Assembly: GCA_946894095.1 (NCBI GenBank)
Contig: OX335641.1
Location: 4,296,501-4,360,500, forward strand
Source: Incurvaria masculella
Lineage: Eukaryota; Arthropoda; Insecta; Lepidoptera; Incurvariidae
Direction: 5' to 3'
Length of the DNA stretch: 64,000 bases
Part shown: in pieces, positions 30,878 through 41,755 of the stretch
How positions within the stretch are numbered: the stretch's first letter is position 1
How the letters are laid out: each line of letters begins with the position of its first letter
Position numbers and translations under genes: made by a program
The notes under the pieces: generated by a model
Databases searched by the model: none
What the model was told of the DNA's origin: nothing
What the model saw: only the letters and a program-made list of their open reading frames with translations

Positions 30878-31428
30878 GGAGGTCGCGACAAAAATGGTAA
30901 CGATAACGTAAATGGCTGAAACTAAGTTCACAGGAAAATACCAACTCTCTGAAGCTAAATGTGTCAGTCTGCCTGCGCCAAGTGATTGCGTTACGTAGAT
31001 AAGGCGCCTGAAAAAGTAATTATGGCGACAAAAAATAAGTATGATAAGGTAAAGGGCTAGAAATAACGAAGCATGAAAGTATCAGTACATACTTGCTTAG
31101 TAATATCAAAACTGAACAAATCTTTGGTCGTATTTAGTAGTTATAGGCGATTTAGGTTACAGACAGAACTTTAGGTATATTTAAGTAGTTATTTAAAAAA
31201 CCGACTGGTTATTGTTGTTTAATTAATAGGAATCAATATTTCTAAACAATCGGTATATATTATTTATCAGCATGTACATACTAACATCTATTTTATATAG
31301 CCAATCTAGCCAACGCAACCACTTGGCGCAGGCAGACCGACATATTTAGAATCAGAGGGTTGGTATTTAACATGTGAACCCAGATTCAGCCATTTACCTT
31401 ATCGTGACCAAAAATGTCGTGACCTCCC
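30878..31428. mobile_element. Long-TIR non-autonomous DNA transposon
   Basis: Inverted arms of about 115 bp (30878-30993 and 31311-31428) start GGAGGTC(G/A)CGACA and share GTAAATGGCTGAA, AATACCAAC(T/C)CTCTGA, GTC(A/G)GTCTGCCTGCGCCAAG and TGCGTT. The 317-bp centre has no ORF. No target duplication is evident. A one-arm relative is at 38373-38450. Confidence 0.8.
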
Positions 31429-33298
31429 GGAATAATAATCTATGTGAGTTGGCTTTTGATCCTATTTATTTTGTGAGCTATGCGCAGGGCGTGGACTATC
31501 GTAGATGAGCAGATCGGTACTTTTGACCGCAATCAATTAAGACGAAAGTTTTTCACGGATGGGCGTACTAATCAATCTCTATTGAGGCAGCAGCAAGCTT
31601 CGCTAATGCTATAAGTTTCCTGACGTTACAACTTGAACATTCTATATACTCGTCCCTCAGCTCACCCTATATAGCAGGTTCTATTAAACTTTAAGTACAA
31701 CTTTCTTACATACAAACGTTCTCGTTAATAAATCTAGAAATTGTGGCAAACTGTCATTTATACTGCCAACTTATTTATCGATGCTACACACCGGCGGGCG
31801 GTGGTTCCCAGTTATGCTATCAATTTCGAGAGTAATTAACGCAGTTAATCGGTTTGGGTGTTGGACGCCTTTTCAATTTTTTTTTCTATCGAGCGAATTG
31901 AATCACATAGTGTTTTCTAAAACTTACCTAACTCCAATTTTACAAATAGTGTTAATGGAAATTCATCTAGAAATGGAACTTCTGAGGTAGCACCTCGCTT
32001 TAATCCTTTTCTCTCTTTGTTCGCATCAGTAAAGCGGCACCATAAAATGTTTCAATTCAATTCAATGTAAGCGGTGAATCGCCGAGAAGCAATTGCGAGA
32101 CGAAGCTGACTGGAGGAGCGAATGTTAGGAGTAAGTAAGCTGATATGGACGCAGACACCACCCGTCCGCCGCCGCGCGCCGCCGCCGCCGCCTCTGCCTC
32201 CTTCCCCCCCTCCCCCCTTCCCCCGTCCGCCGTCTCGCCGCTAACGTACATTTTATATCACGAGTAATAAAGCGAGGCGACGAAGACGCCAGGTGGAATC
32301 GATAGATGAAATTTTAGTGGACTTTTTGAGGCGACTGTGAAGAAATGTCGTTTATTTTGCGACCTTACGGCGAAAATATTTAATATTTGTTAGATTACGT
32401 CAATTTCAAGACTCCTCCCCGTCGTTCTCGCTTCAAACACTTATTCGAAACTTAATTTTGTAAAACCAAATATTGTAATAATACTTTTATCAGGCGAAGC
32501 TGCAAAAATTATCACAATAATCTATCTGATATCGACCTATTTAATAACACACTTGGACAATATAAAAATAAATGGCCAAAAATTGTTTATATACTTACTG
32601 AATAGATCACAGAAATAATTACTCATTCGCTTGTTTCTAACATGTTTGTTTTTTTATGCACATCACTCGTCTATGTAAACTCGATAGTATTGTAATACTT
32701 TTATATTATATGTGGAACTCCCAAGGTTTTCATTTTGTTAATTTTATTTTGTGTTTGTCTGTAAAATAAATAAAATAAATAAACTTAACAGCTATGAATA
32801 CGATTTCTATCTTAAAAAAAATTCAAGCTAATAACAAATGTAGATGAATTATAGTTCACATTCCATAACATTGAAGACAATTTCGAATGTTTTCCTTCTC
32901 AGTGTAACAACATTAAAATAGTGTATTTTGGTTTAAATATCTGTAACAACTTCGCATAATAACAATATTAACATTTATTTAAATTCAGAGTGGTAAAATT
33001 TTTAGTTCATATTTCTCAAACTAGTTCAGGACTGTATCATGGGAAAGAGGTTGCGATGTAAAAATATATATTAGAAATAAAATAAACAGACATACTATTA
33101 CCTACCTATTGCATGATAATTAAAGCTGAACTTAATATTTTTGTTTGTTTTGTTTCAAGTTATTGTATAATTTATATATTTAGTAAGATGGATGTAAATT
33201 AAATGTATTTCCTGGTATAACCTGTAATAGTTTGGTTGCATAATATGTGCACAATACATGCATTGTTATTATTTTATGTAAATTGTGTATATTAACCT
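31429..33298. other. AT-rich region with one GC-rich patch
   Basis: 32145-32245 is a C-rich stretch with GCC repeats (CCGCCGCCGCC) flanked by plain AT-rich DNA. It could be a promoter, an untranslated exon or low-complexity DNA. Nothing else was recognised. Confidence 0.35.
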
Positions 33299-33630
33299 AT
33301 TGTTTATTGTTTATAGTTTATTCATCATCCATAGACAGTACACTGCACTCGGATTTGTCATATTTTATCATTAGCCAGTTCAGCAATTCCAGCGAAGAAG
33401 AACTGGCAAGAAACTCCGCTGGATTTTTTTTTTCATCGTCCACTTAGTCTAAGTATACAAAAGTATTTGCCGCTGCTTACAATCACAGATAAAAACACAA
33501 AATTAATAAGATTTGACGAGAATTAACAATTCATGTCGTATGCAACAGTTCATGACAAATATCAGTTTATTTGTAAAGACCATGCCCGCTATTTAACATG
33601 TTGCCGATTGGAGCAAGCCAGTCTGTCATG
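33299..33630. repeat. Dispersed repeat family C, copy 1
   Basis: It contains TTTATTCATCATCCATAGAC, GCACTCGGATTTGTCATATT, GCGAAGAAGAACTGGCAAGA and a TGTTGCC(A/G)ATTGGAGCA segment. Copies are at 37815-38212, 43341-43777 and 48044-48117; a short relative is at 36286-36365. Ends are best defined by the copy at 37815. Confidence 0.75.
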
Positions 33631-34374
33631 AACTACTACAGTAAGAAGTAGGTTGTAGGTTGTAGTATTATACATAAGATACCTATTACCCCTATTAAGC
33701 TACTTATCATGTTATATTGTCATGCCTTCTGGCGCAAAACCGCATTATTAATTGAAATGTAAATTAATTTCAACTTATATTCGATATGATGATAGCAACC
33801 TCGGCGGTATTATTATGTATTTAATTTGTTTCATGGGTTCCGGACACTTTTTTAAAGAACCTACGACATACCACGCTACGGAACCCCTTTGATAGGTACT
33901 GCAGCCATCGAAATTTAAAAATTGTGAAATCCAGTTTACTAACCCTTAATTTATCCCGTGACTTAAAATCACACATTTTATCTATATGGGTCCATTGGAC
34001 CCATACATTTACAAATTACTGTAAAATAAAACCAATACATTTTGAAAGAGAAATTTTAATGTAGTAATTATAATAACATTACGCTTTACAAGAACGAAAA
34101 TAATTACAAAGTTATCAAAAACAGTAACAACTCTATTTGGGTCACAACAAAACATTACGAAAAATGTACTCCTCTGCATAGCCTCTTCTTCAAGACTGAA
34201 TTTAACATACAAAAAACTAAGAAATCGTACTTATCTCAAAAATCTAAAAAGAGGACGAACATTCCAATATAAAACTAAAACAATAATAAGAAAATCTTCT
34301 CCGGGTAAAATTCATGCAGGAGGTGAAGATTCCTAATTATTTTACTCCATAAAGCACATCTTGCAAACGTTTTT

Positions 34375-34679
34375 AGGGTTCCGTACCCAAAGGGTGAAAA
34401 CGGAACATTATTACTAAGCCTCCGCAGTCCGTCCGTCCGTCCGTTCGTACTCCCGTCTGTCCGTCTGTCCGTCCGTCAATCCGTTCGTCCGTTCGTCACA
34501 GGACTGTATCTCATGAACCGTAATAGGTAGGCAGCTGAAATTTTCACAGAGTATGTATTTGTTTTGCTGCTATAATAATAAATATTACAATAAAATTTAA
34601 AAAAATATTAAAAGTAATTAAAAAAACGTGACTTTTTGAGCCTTCGTGTGCGAGTCCGACTCGCACTTGGCCGGTTTTT
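34375..34679 (+). repeat. GTCC-microsatellite element (family A), copy 3
   Basis: Complete copy from AGGGTTCCGTACCC to the GCGAGTCCGACTCGC hairpin and TTGGCCGG end, with an enlarged (GTCC)n/(GTTC)n tract at 34428-34495. It lies inside the piggyBac-like element and is therefore younger. Confidence 0.85.
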
Positions 34680-34727
34680 GAACAATTCAAGCACACTGGC
34701 TACCTGCATTTAGAGCAAAGGGTTGAT

Positions 34728-34971
34728 GATTAATCGTGAGAGTCACCCGAACATCCTGATTCAGTATCGTTATAACTTGGTATGTAGTCACTGTCATCTA
34801 AATCAGAAAATCGTCGTCTCGAAATGTGTTCGTTACTTCTTGTTCGGGCAGTGTGTGGTTTTCTTCAGGAACGTCCAATTTCTCAATTTCTTCAAACCAC
34901 TTATCGATTACACTTGGTACATTCGAATCATACACCCTTACTATACTAGTTCCAGGTAGGTTGGCGTCCAT
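34728..34971 (-). pseudogene. piggyBac-like transposase N-terminal remnant
   Basis: On the minus strand Met at 34971 opens an acidic segment (IDKWFEEIEKLDVPEEN, then EQEV...RDDDF). After a frame change near 34800 it continues in another frame as DLDDSDYIPSYNDTES. Acidic Asp/Ser-rich N-termini are usual in piggyBac transposases. The catalytic DDD core is absent. Assignment depends mostly on the element's ends. Confidence 0.45.
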
Positions 34972-35827
34972 TGTGGACCCTGAAATTAATAAAAGTACAT
35001 TTAAAATTATTACCACTAAAAACAAAATGTTACGTAATTTATCTATATGGGTCCAGTGGACCCATACGCTATATATACCTACCAAACTGAACGTCGCACG
35101 CAGGCGCCCTCTCGTCACCGCATCGGGGACACTACAGGAGGAAGGTATCGCGGAGGGCAGCCACTACACTCCGCGCACTGCAAAAACACAAGCTAAAAAT
35201 TTTTTTGATGTGGGTCCATTGGACCCATAAGATAAATTAAGGGTTAAAACTCTTGCATGTTTGACTGTATCCCGACAAAAGACTAAATGAGAAATACTTT
35301 CAGTATCATGTAAAGTAAGCCGACAGAGCGTCAGGTTATTAGACAGGCAACTCAGACAGGTAAAACGGAGCAAGAAAAGCAACGAAGAGCTTTTATTTCA
35401 CAAAGGAAGCTATTCATAGTGGCTCGACATTTAAAGCTCTCAGTTTCAAACTTTCCCCCCTTTTTTAGCAGTAGTCTTGAAATATAACGGTGATAATGGT
35501 AAAATATAATGTTTACTATTATTTCTGCTTTTAAATTATATATATTCATTCATATAGTTCAGAATACAAAGAGATGTACGATGTATACCTACAGATGTTT
35601 TCGGCATCGATCTTTGTATTATGTTAGAGTTATTTTAAGTTTTGAATACATGAATAGAAATCATTATTTTTCTAGAATTTTTAAATTATGTTCATCGCTC
35701 CTTAGACAAACCACCCTAAATACATTCCGACCACATCTCACGCGTCGGTGTGGGCTATAACTGGAATAACGACTTGCTTTGATGGCTACAAATAAATAAT
35801 AAAAGGAAAGGTAAAGGAAAGTAAATA

Positions 35828-35932
35828 AAGGGAGGGTCCTGGCATGGCACCTAATTCCTTCGGGAATGTGGTGTATTGGGCTAATATCATAACGGTAGTT
35901 CTATGGTATTAGTCATCCATGTCAGCTTGAAT
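35828..35932 (+). mobile_element. SINE family B, 3' fragment
   Basis: GGCATGGCACCTAATTCCTT, CGGGAATGTGGTGTATTGGG and TAGTCATCCATGTCAGCTTG; tail only. Confidence 0.75.
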
Positions 35933-36470
35933 AAAAAAAATGCGTTTGTGTTTTTTACATTGATTTTACGAAAGATTTCGCATAAAAAAGAAAAAAAAAA
36001 TGAACGGGCAAAATATCAAAAGAATATTTCTTAATTTAACTCAGGAAACAGGCAAATGGAGCTTGATCACCTCATTATCCTCTTAATTGAGATTTATATG
36101 CTACAGTTACATATACATGCTAAAACGTTTAAAGCCGCCACTGCCACCGTGATTTCCATGTCGAACCATTCGAAGTTTTCTAAGAAACGTTTTTGTATTA
36201 CCTACTTCTTATTGTTGACATTAAGTTTTAGTTTCTTTATTTACTCCATTAGATGAATATGATACATTCGGATATGTAATATATTTTTTCTGCCGGTTCG
36301 ATACATATCTCTGGCGAAGAGGACCGACAAGAAACTTGGCCAGGTTTGTCATTGTCATTTTTTTTTCTTTAATAGTTACAAACTAGTTTATATTGTTTGA
36401 TCGATTACTACTGCTAACATAGAGCATGACATGTATTATGTAAGTTTTTGGATTACCGTGGTTACTGTCC

Positions 36471-36678
36471 ATTTTAAAAGATTAACGGCCTATTTACTTA
36501 CAGCATTATTTGTTTCGAGTCAAACATTTGGCTCATCTTCCCGGCGGAACACGTCAAATTGACAGTTGGCCGCCGCTGGACACGGGAGCTCACCTAAAGA
36601 TGAGACAAATGTTTGGCTCGAAACGACGTGCTCCGCACAAATAATGCCGTGAGTAGGAAGCCGTTAATCTTTTAAAAT
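36471..36678. mobile_element. Foldback MITE
   Basis: The outer arms ATTTTAAAAGATTAACGGCC and its inverse meet at 36471 and 36678. The inner arms share (C/G)GGCATTATTTGT, TTTCGAG(T/C)CAAACATTTG and CTCATCTT. There is no ORF. A half copy is at 24491-24650. Confidence 0.75.
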
Positions 36679-36699
36679 TGTATGTATTGGTGAAGAGCA

Positions 36700-37585
36700 C
36701 ACTCTTGACTATCATAATTCGTTTATTATTATTATTATTATCATACAATTTTATTATTTCGCCAAGCATGATATTATTCTACATACCGTTGTTGGCGGGC
36801 CATTTTGTGAATCGAACTTTTTTTGGCGCTACTAGCCCACACTCTAATTTTATGCCATCCTGGACTGCTCGCCGCCAGCCCGCCCCTTATTAGAATCGCC
36901 AGCTTTCCCACCGTCAGCCTTACCTAGATATTTCTTTTCAACATTTATTGTGCCGAAAGGATTTTTTATCCAAAATACAGCATCTAAATTGATTGCTGTA
37001 GAATCATTTCGTAAAGTTACGGCGTTTATATACATTACTATATACGTATTATACATTTATGATGAGAGCAAGTTATTACTCTCAATTTCCACCGAGATGG
37101 GATCAAACTGAAAGAAATATACACAGAGCGAGACAAATGAAATATCGGAGGCTGCATTGAATTAAAGCCGAACTCTCCGGCGAAGTGAAACAAATTATTA
37201 ATGAGCTCGCAAGGAGACGGAGTAATAACATTATATTAATACAATATGGATATGAATTGGGCAAATTTACTTCCACTGTTATTAGTTCGGCCACGTTTGG
37301 GTGTTTGTCCAGCTTCAGCTAGCGACACAATAACACGCACGCCATAACTTATGTGTGACTGAAAAAAAAAAGATTTGTGGAATGAAGTTGGCGTTAGTCA
37401 AGTGCTGTGCCCTAATGTAATAGCCGTTAAAAAGGAGTGAATACAAGATATTCATAGTTCACTATTACTAAAAGCGTAGGCAAAATAGTTATTATCTGTT
37501 TTACAAACAAATACCGAAAATAATTGATTGAAACCTTAGCAGAAGGCAAGATATGTTTGTTGTGCTTCACATTTCCGGGTTTTAC
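36700..37585. other. No feature assigned
   Basis: AT-rich with short open frames; nothing with motif support. Confidence 0.4.
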
Positions 37586-38262
37586 AGGGTTCCGTACCCA
37601 AAGGGTGAAAACGGAACCCTATTACTAAGCCTCCGCTGTCCGTCCGTCCGTCCGTCACAGGGCTGTATCTCATGAACCGTAATAGGTAGGCAGCTGAAAT
37701 TTTCACAGAGTGTGTATTTATTTTGCCGCTATAACAACAAATAGGCAAAATAAAAAAAAATTAAGTGGGGCTCCATACAAACAAAAATGTTTTTTTGTGT
37801 AAAATCTTGTACGATTGTTATTGTTATTGTTTATTCATCATCCACAGGTAGCACACTGCACTCGGATTTGTCATATTTTATCATTAGCCAGTTCAGCATT
37901 CACGGCGAAGAAGAACTGGCAAGAAACTTCGCTGATTTTTTTTCAACGTCCACTTAGTCTAAGTTTACAAATGTATTTGCCACTGCTTACAGAAATACGG
38001 GTTATTGGTACCCGTTTATGTCAATACATTTATATCCAAATATCGGTTTATTTTGCAAAGTCATGTCCGTCATCTAACATGTTGCCAATTGGAGCAGGCC
38101 AGTCCCCACAAACAGAACCCGTTCACGAGCATCACGCCGGGTCCAGCCATCGCCTCTCTCAACCATATTTTAGGGGAAGAGGTGACCCGAACCAAGCGTC
38201 ACCACAAGCAACGTACGGAACCCTTCGTTTGCGAGTCCGACTCGCACTTGGCCGGTTTTTTA
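37586..38262 (+). repeat. Family A copy 4, split by a family C insertion
   Basis: The left part, 37586-37814, ends at CTTGTACGAT. The right part, 38213-38262, resumes with GTACGGAACCCTTCG and the hairpin tail. In intact copies these two points are adjacent (GTACGATGGTACGG), so the 398 bp between them is an insertion. Confidence 0.85.
37815..38212. mobile_element. Family C element, copy 2 (complete by insertion boundaries)
   Basis: Insertion into a family A repeat defines its length as about 398 bp. It begins TGTTATTGTTATTGTTTATT and ends CAAGCGTCACCACAAGCAAC. The right half contains CCCACAAACAGAACCCGTTC and ATCACGCCGGGTCCAGCC, shared with 43660-43710. No long TIR and no protein frame; the class is unknown. 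Confidence 0.75.
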
Positions 38263-38372
38263 TATATCTGTGGTTTTTGCATGAAAAATACAACACATTT
38301 CCGCTTCATATAACAGCGAGTCGCGTGCGCAGTCGACATCACTATGGGCTCGTTGTATGAAAGTTGCTTCTT

Positions 38373-38450
38373 CACTTGGCGCAGGCAGACCGACCTATTT
38401 AGCATCAGAGCCATTGAACCTTATCGTGACCCCAGGTAAAAAAATCGTGA
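38373..38450. repeat. Single-arm relative of the long-TIR element
   Basis: CACTTGGCGCAGGCAGACCG, ATCAGAG and CCTTATCGTGACC match the right arm of 30878-31428. Confidence 0.7.
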
Positions 38451-38889
38451 TCTAACGGCATGCATTTAAAAACTGGTCAAGCGTGACCGTGTTCACGTGC
38501 CATGGGTTCCGTCACTGCTGGACATAATATAAATTCGTCTAATGATTATTTTGCACTTTCATACAACATTTGCGATTTAGAAATCTGGCTTTTTCTCAAA
38601 AAGTAAGACGTTTTGAGCAAAGCTATTAGTTGTAACACAACTGCATAAATGTGTGTATATTGGTGATTTTGTTACGCCTGTGTGAACATGTTCAAACAGG
38701 CGTTAATAGGAAAACAATTCGCGAAAAAATGCGTGTGACCGACATACACCAGAGACAGACCATGAGGGTCAATTTTTTTCACTTTTTGCGACGGGACTCT
38801 AAAAATATCCTTTTTTCGTCTGATAAGCGATACGCTGTGAATTTCGATTAATTTCCCTGTAAATTACGAACCCGCTACCCCGAGGCCAA

Positions 38890-39065
38890 TAACGTGTCGG
38901 GTCCTGTTGGCGCCTGGATATTGCACAAGCTGCCGCCCCGCGCCCCGCACCGCTCCGCACCGCCCCGGACCGCCCCGCACCCGTGTGTTGACACGCCAGT
39001 AATTACGGCTCCTGCGGGTTTGTCGTGCTCGCGAGCCTGCGAGCGCCGAGGAGGTGACGTAATTG
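38890..39065. other. GC-rich, CpG-rich island
   Basis: About 170 bp with tandem CCGCCCCGCACC-like units, ending with GAGGTGACGTAATTG, which includes a CRE-like TGACGTAA. A second, milder island follows at 39270-39370. It is a candidate promoter or untranslated first exon for a gene not otherwise seen. No coding frame is supported. Confidence 0.3.
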
Positions 39066-39444
39066 TATTGTATTGTGCTTTCGGGCTCCTCGAGATACGA
39101 ACTCATCATGGCCGCCGAATTGTACACTACGGAATTAATTAGATATTTAGCTTGTGAGTGAGGCTTGTGGCGGAGTTAAGAAAACTATTTACAATATTTT
39201 GTTTTTGTATTTGGACATGAATTTCTAATACCACACCCGTATTGTATGTACACTTATACATATAAACTGGTTCTGTCGTCTCGGGCAGCGCACACGCGGG
39301 CCGGGGGACGGGGAGGCATTGGACAACCGACCGCAGCGGAATAAAGACGTGTGCGCGTGCGTGCGAGCCGATATTATATATATATACTTATACAAATTAT
39401 ACAAACAAAGTACAGATAAGGCAAATGTGAACACTACAACACCC

Positions 39445-39690
39445 ACTGTCATAATATTTGCCCAACACATCTAATTCCCGAATAAATTAGGTGCCATGAA
39501 CGCACTTTCCATTCACAAGCACGGCTTTATTGAACTGGATGGAAAACACGGACAATTTTCCATTGCCGCTCCAAGCATCATTTCATCCAATGCTTACCAG
39601 GATAGACTTAACCTGGTTGGGTTAACTCTGTCCGTCCATGTTATTCTACCTGAATTTAGAGTCATGGAGCAACTTTTACTCGTTGCTAAA
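39445..39690 (-). mobile_element. SINE family B, diverged copy
   Basis: AATTAGGTGCCATGAACGCA, ATTGAACTGGATGGAAAACA, ATTGCCGCTCCAAGCATC and TCATGGAGCAACTTTTACTC in family order, reversed. Confidence 0.7.
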
Positions 39691-40077
39691 TAAAATGATC
39701 CAATGAAACGAGAACGATTCTTTGTTCAGTGGAATTTTATTTCCTATCGGTACATCTGTTATGAATCAAATCTCAACTGAAAATTTGTATGAGGTACTTG
39801 TTTTAACAAAATTAACCTTGTTCTGTAATAAACCAAGCATAGCTACCGCATATGACCGTTTTTTTTTCTTTGCCAAGAGTCATATATATACAATTTATTT
39901 ATAATACTTTGCAATATTATGTATTTGATGAATGCATATTTCATTGTTTTTTTTTAATTTTATTTTTCTTTAGGCAATTTAATTCAGATAATCCGGTTTA
40001 CAATGTTCGAACTTTAAAATATAAAATATAATACCCAATTATATAGAAATTGCGAAATGGTTAATCTCACTTACCCC

Positions 40078-40209
40078 TACCCCTGTTTTCACCACCTCCA
40101 GTTACCTGAAATCCGATAGTTAACTTTCGGCTACATTGCATATTTGTATGATGTAACCGAAAGATAACTTTGGGATTTTTGTAGCTGGAGGTGGTGGAAC
40201 CGGGCGTTA
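40078..40209. mobile_element. CCACCTCCAG foldback MITE, copy 1
   Basis: About 130 bp, palindromic overall: GTTTTCACCACCTCCAG at the left, CTGGAGGTGGTGGAAC at the right, with AGTTAACTTTCGG / CCGAAAGATAACTTT inverted inside. Confidence 0.85.
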
Positions 40210-40439
40210 ATAGAATAACGGAATTCCGTTTTGCCTAACGGATTACATTTCCTGAGGGAGATATTCAATTAAAACTTTTAAAAGATCTTAAAGGATTAAT
40301 AACTTTTCCTTTTAATCAGTGAAATCAAACAAACTCACTCACCCAATTAATTCACCGTTGGGACTTATTAAAAAATAATAAAACAATCACAGAATCAAAG
40401 CAATTAGTCCGCCCTTCAGCAGAAACTGAATCACTGTAA

Positions 40440-40650
40440 AAAGCCAAATCGAATTAGTGTCACCTCACTCCATACGTAGCGGCGCTACGAACTCGCTCTA
40501 CGGAGCTACGGGACGAGGAGGGGCAGCGGTCCGTGCTACGCGCCGGTCGGGTGTGCACTGAAATAGCGGCTGCTCGGCTGCGGGGCGGTGGCGTAGACCC
40601 TCTACGACAGCCAAACGAGAGCGTAGCAACGGGAGCGGGGATGCAGACAG
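40440..40650. other. GC-rich, CpG-rich island
   Basis: About 200 bp of CpG-rich DNA (CTACGGAGCTACGGGACGAG; CGGCTGCTCGGCTGCGGGGC). Weak TACG-containing repeats recur (CATACGTAGCGGCGCTACGA). No splice-supported frame. Candidate promoter or 5' exon. Confidence 0.3.
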
Positions 40651-40794
40651 ATTCAGCGTTATTGTTTGTAGCGCGAGTCCGTTTGCGACGATTGATTCTG
40701 CGAAATTTATTTAATTACTTGTATGATATGTACCTACATATTAAGAAGAACAGACAGTAAAAATCAGCAGAATAATTAAACTGGACATGGATGT

Positions 40795-41035
40795 CTAGTA
40801 CATACCATATACACATTCATAATACTAGCCTATCACATCGCATTAGTAGTACAAATACGTACAAATTTTCATAATGGCCATCATGGATTCCGAACTTTGG
40901 AACACCTCGTATTCGTGACGAAAATTCACCTATCCAACTCTGAAAGAGGAAGGGTAGTTGTGCTTGCATGGTGCCGGGATTGAACCCATGACCTATGGCA
41001 TGGGTGGTAAGTCCCCACGCCGCACCACCATCAAC
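40795..41035 (-). mobile_element. SINE family B with tRNA-like head
   Basis: In + orientation: ATGGATTCCGAACTTTGGAA, TTCGTGACGAAAATTCACCT, then GGGATTGAACCCATGACC, the reversed B-box, and AAGTCCCCACGCC. Confidence 0.7.
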
Positions 41036-41255
41036 CATGCAAACAATATTTTGGGCAAAATAATCTACTACACTATTATTTTAAGAATTCGTTCAAAATA
41101 TTTTTTAAAATTTCAAATTAAATCTGAAAGTTAAACTTTAAATTAGAATTTCATACAAGTAAAGTAATATAATCAATCAATAAGCAATGGTGAAACAAAA
41201 TTTAATGCAAATAATATTTTGTCCTGGTCTTCTTCGAAAATGTCTCCCTCGACTA

Positions 41256-41387
41256 ACCGCTGTATTCACCACCTCCAGTTACATGAAATTCGATAGTTAA
41301 CTTTCGGTTACAATTAATATTGACATGGTGTAACCTAAAGATAACTTTGGAATTATTGCAGCTGGAGGTGTTGGAACTGGGCTTAAG
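41256..41387. mobile_element. CCACCTCCAG foldback MITE, copy 2
   Basis: TTCACCACCTCCAGTTAC at the left, CTGGAGGTGTTGGAACTGGG at the right, same internal inverted AACTTTCGGTTAC / GTAACCTAAAGATAAC. Confidence 0.85.
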
Positions 41388-41629
41388 CAAAACATCTGCG
41401 GAGAACTGTCTACAATTAATCAACTGTAAGCCACTGCATTGTTGTCGGTTCCTGGTTGCAACATTTGAAAAAATGTTGCAAGAAATGCTTGCTTTTAAGC
41501 GCCTGCTGACATAAATCTGCAAGCTCGGTTATGTATGCATCGATATATTGTAACAGAGATGGATATCCTTATATATTTTCCATATTTTAAAAGTATTATA
41601 ACAATGATTAAACGTAGGTATATGATATT

Positions 41630-41755
41630 TACGCCCGTTTTCACCACCTCCAGCTACGAAAATCTAAAATGATCTTTCGGTTACACCATGTAAATATGCG
41701 ATGTAAGTTAAATATCGGATTTCAGGTACCTGGAGGTGATGAAATCAGAGGTTAG
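41630..41755. mobile_element. CCACCTCCAG foldback MITE, copy 3
   Basis: CGCCCGTTTTCACCACCTCC at the left, TACCTGGAGGTGATGAAATC at the right. The internal order is inverted relative to copies 1 and 2. Confidence 0.8.

Larger units (their letters stand above)
33939..35247 (-). mobile_element. Decayed piggyBac-like transposon
   Basis: The right end is GGG followed by TTAA at 35244-35247. The left end starts CCC after CTAA (33939-33942), one change from TTAA. Both ends carry the 13-bp inverted repeat CCCTTAATTTATC (33943-33955 and 35231-35243). The palindrome ATGGGTCCATTGGACCCAT occurs at 33986-34004 and, with one centre change, at 35047-35065; a 17-bp core is at 35211-35227. TTAA duplication with CCC...GGG ends is the piggyBac signature. 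A family A repeat (34375-34679) is inserted in it. Confidence 0.75.

Noticed and set aside
34375..34500. (GTCC)n tract as an independent microsatellite
   Set aside because: It is an internal part of the family A repeat in every copy.
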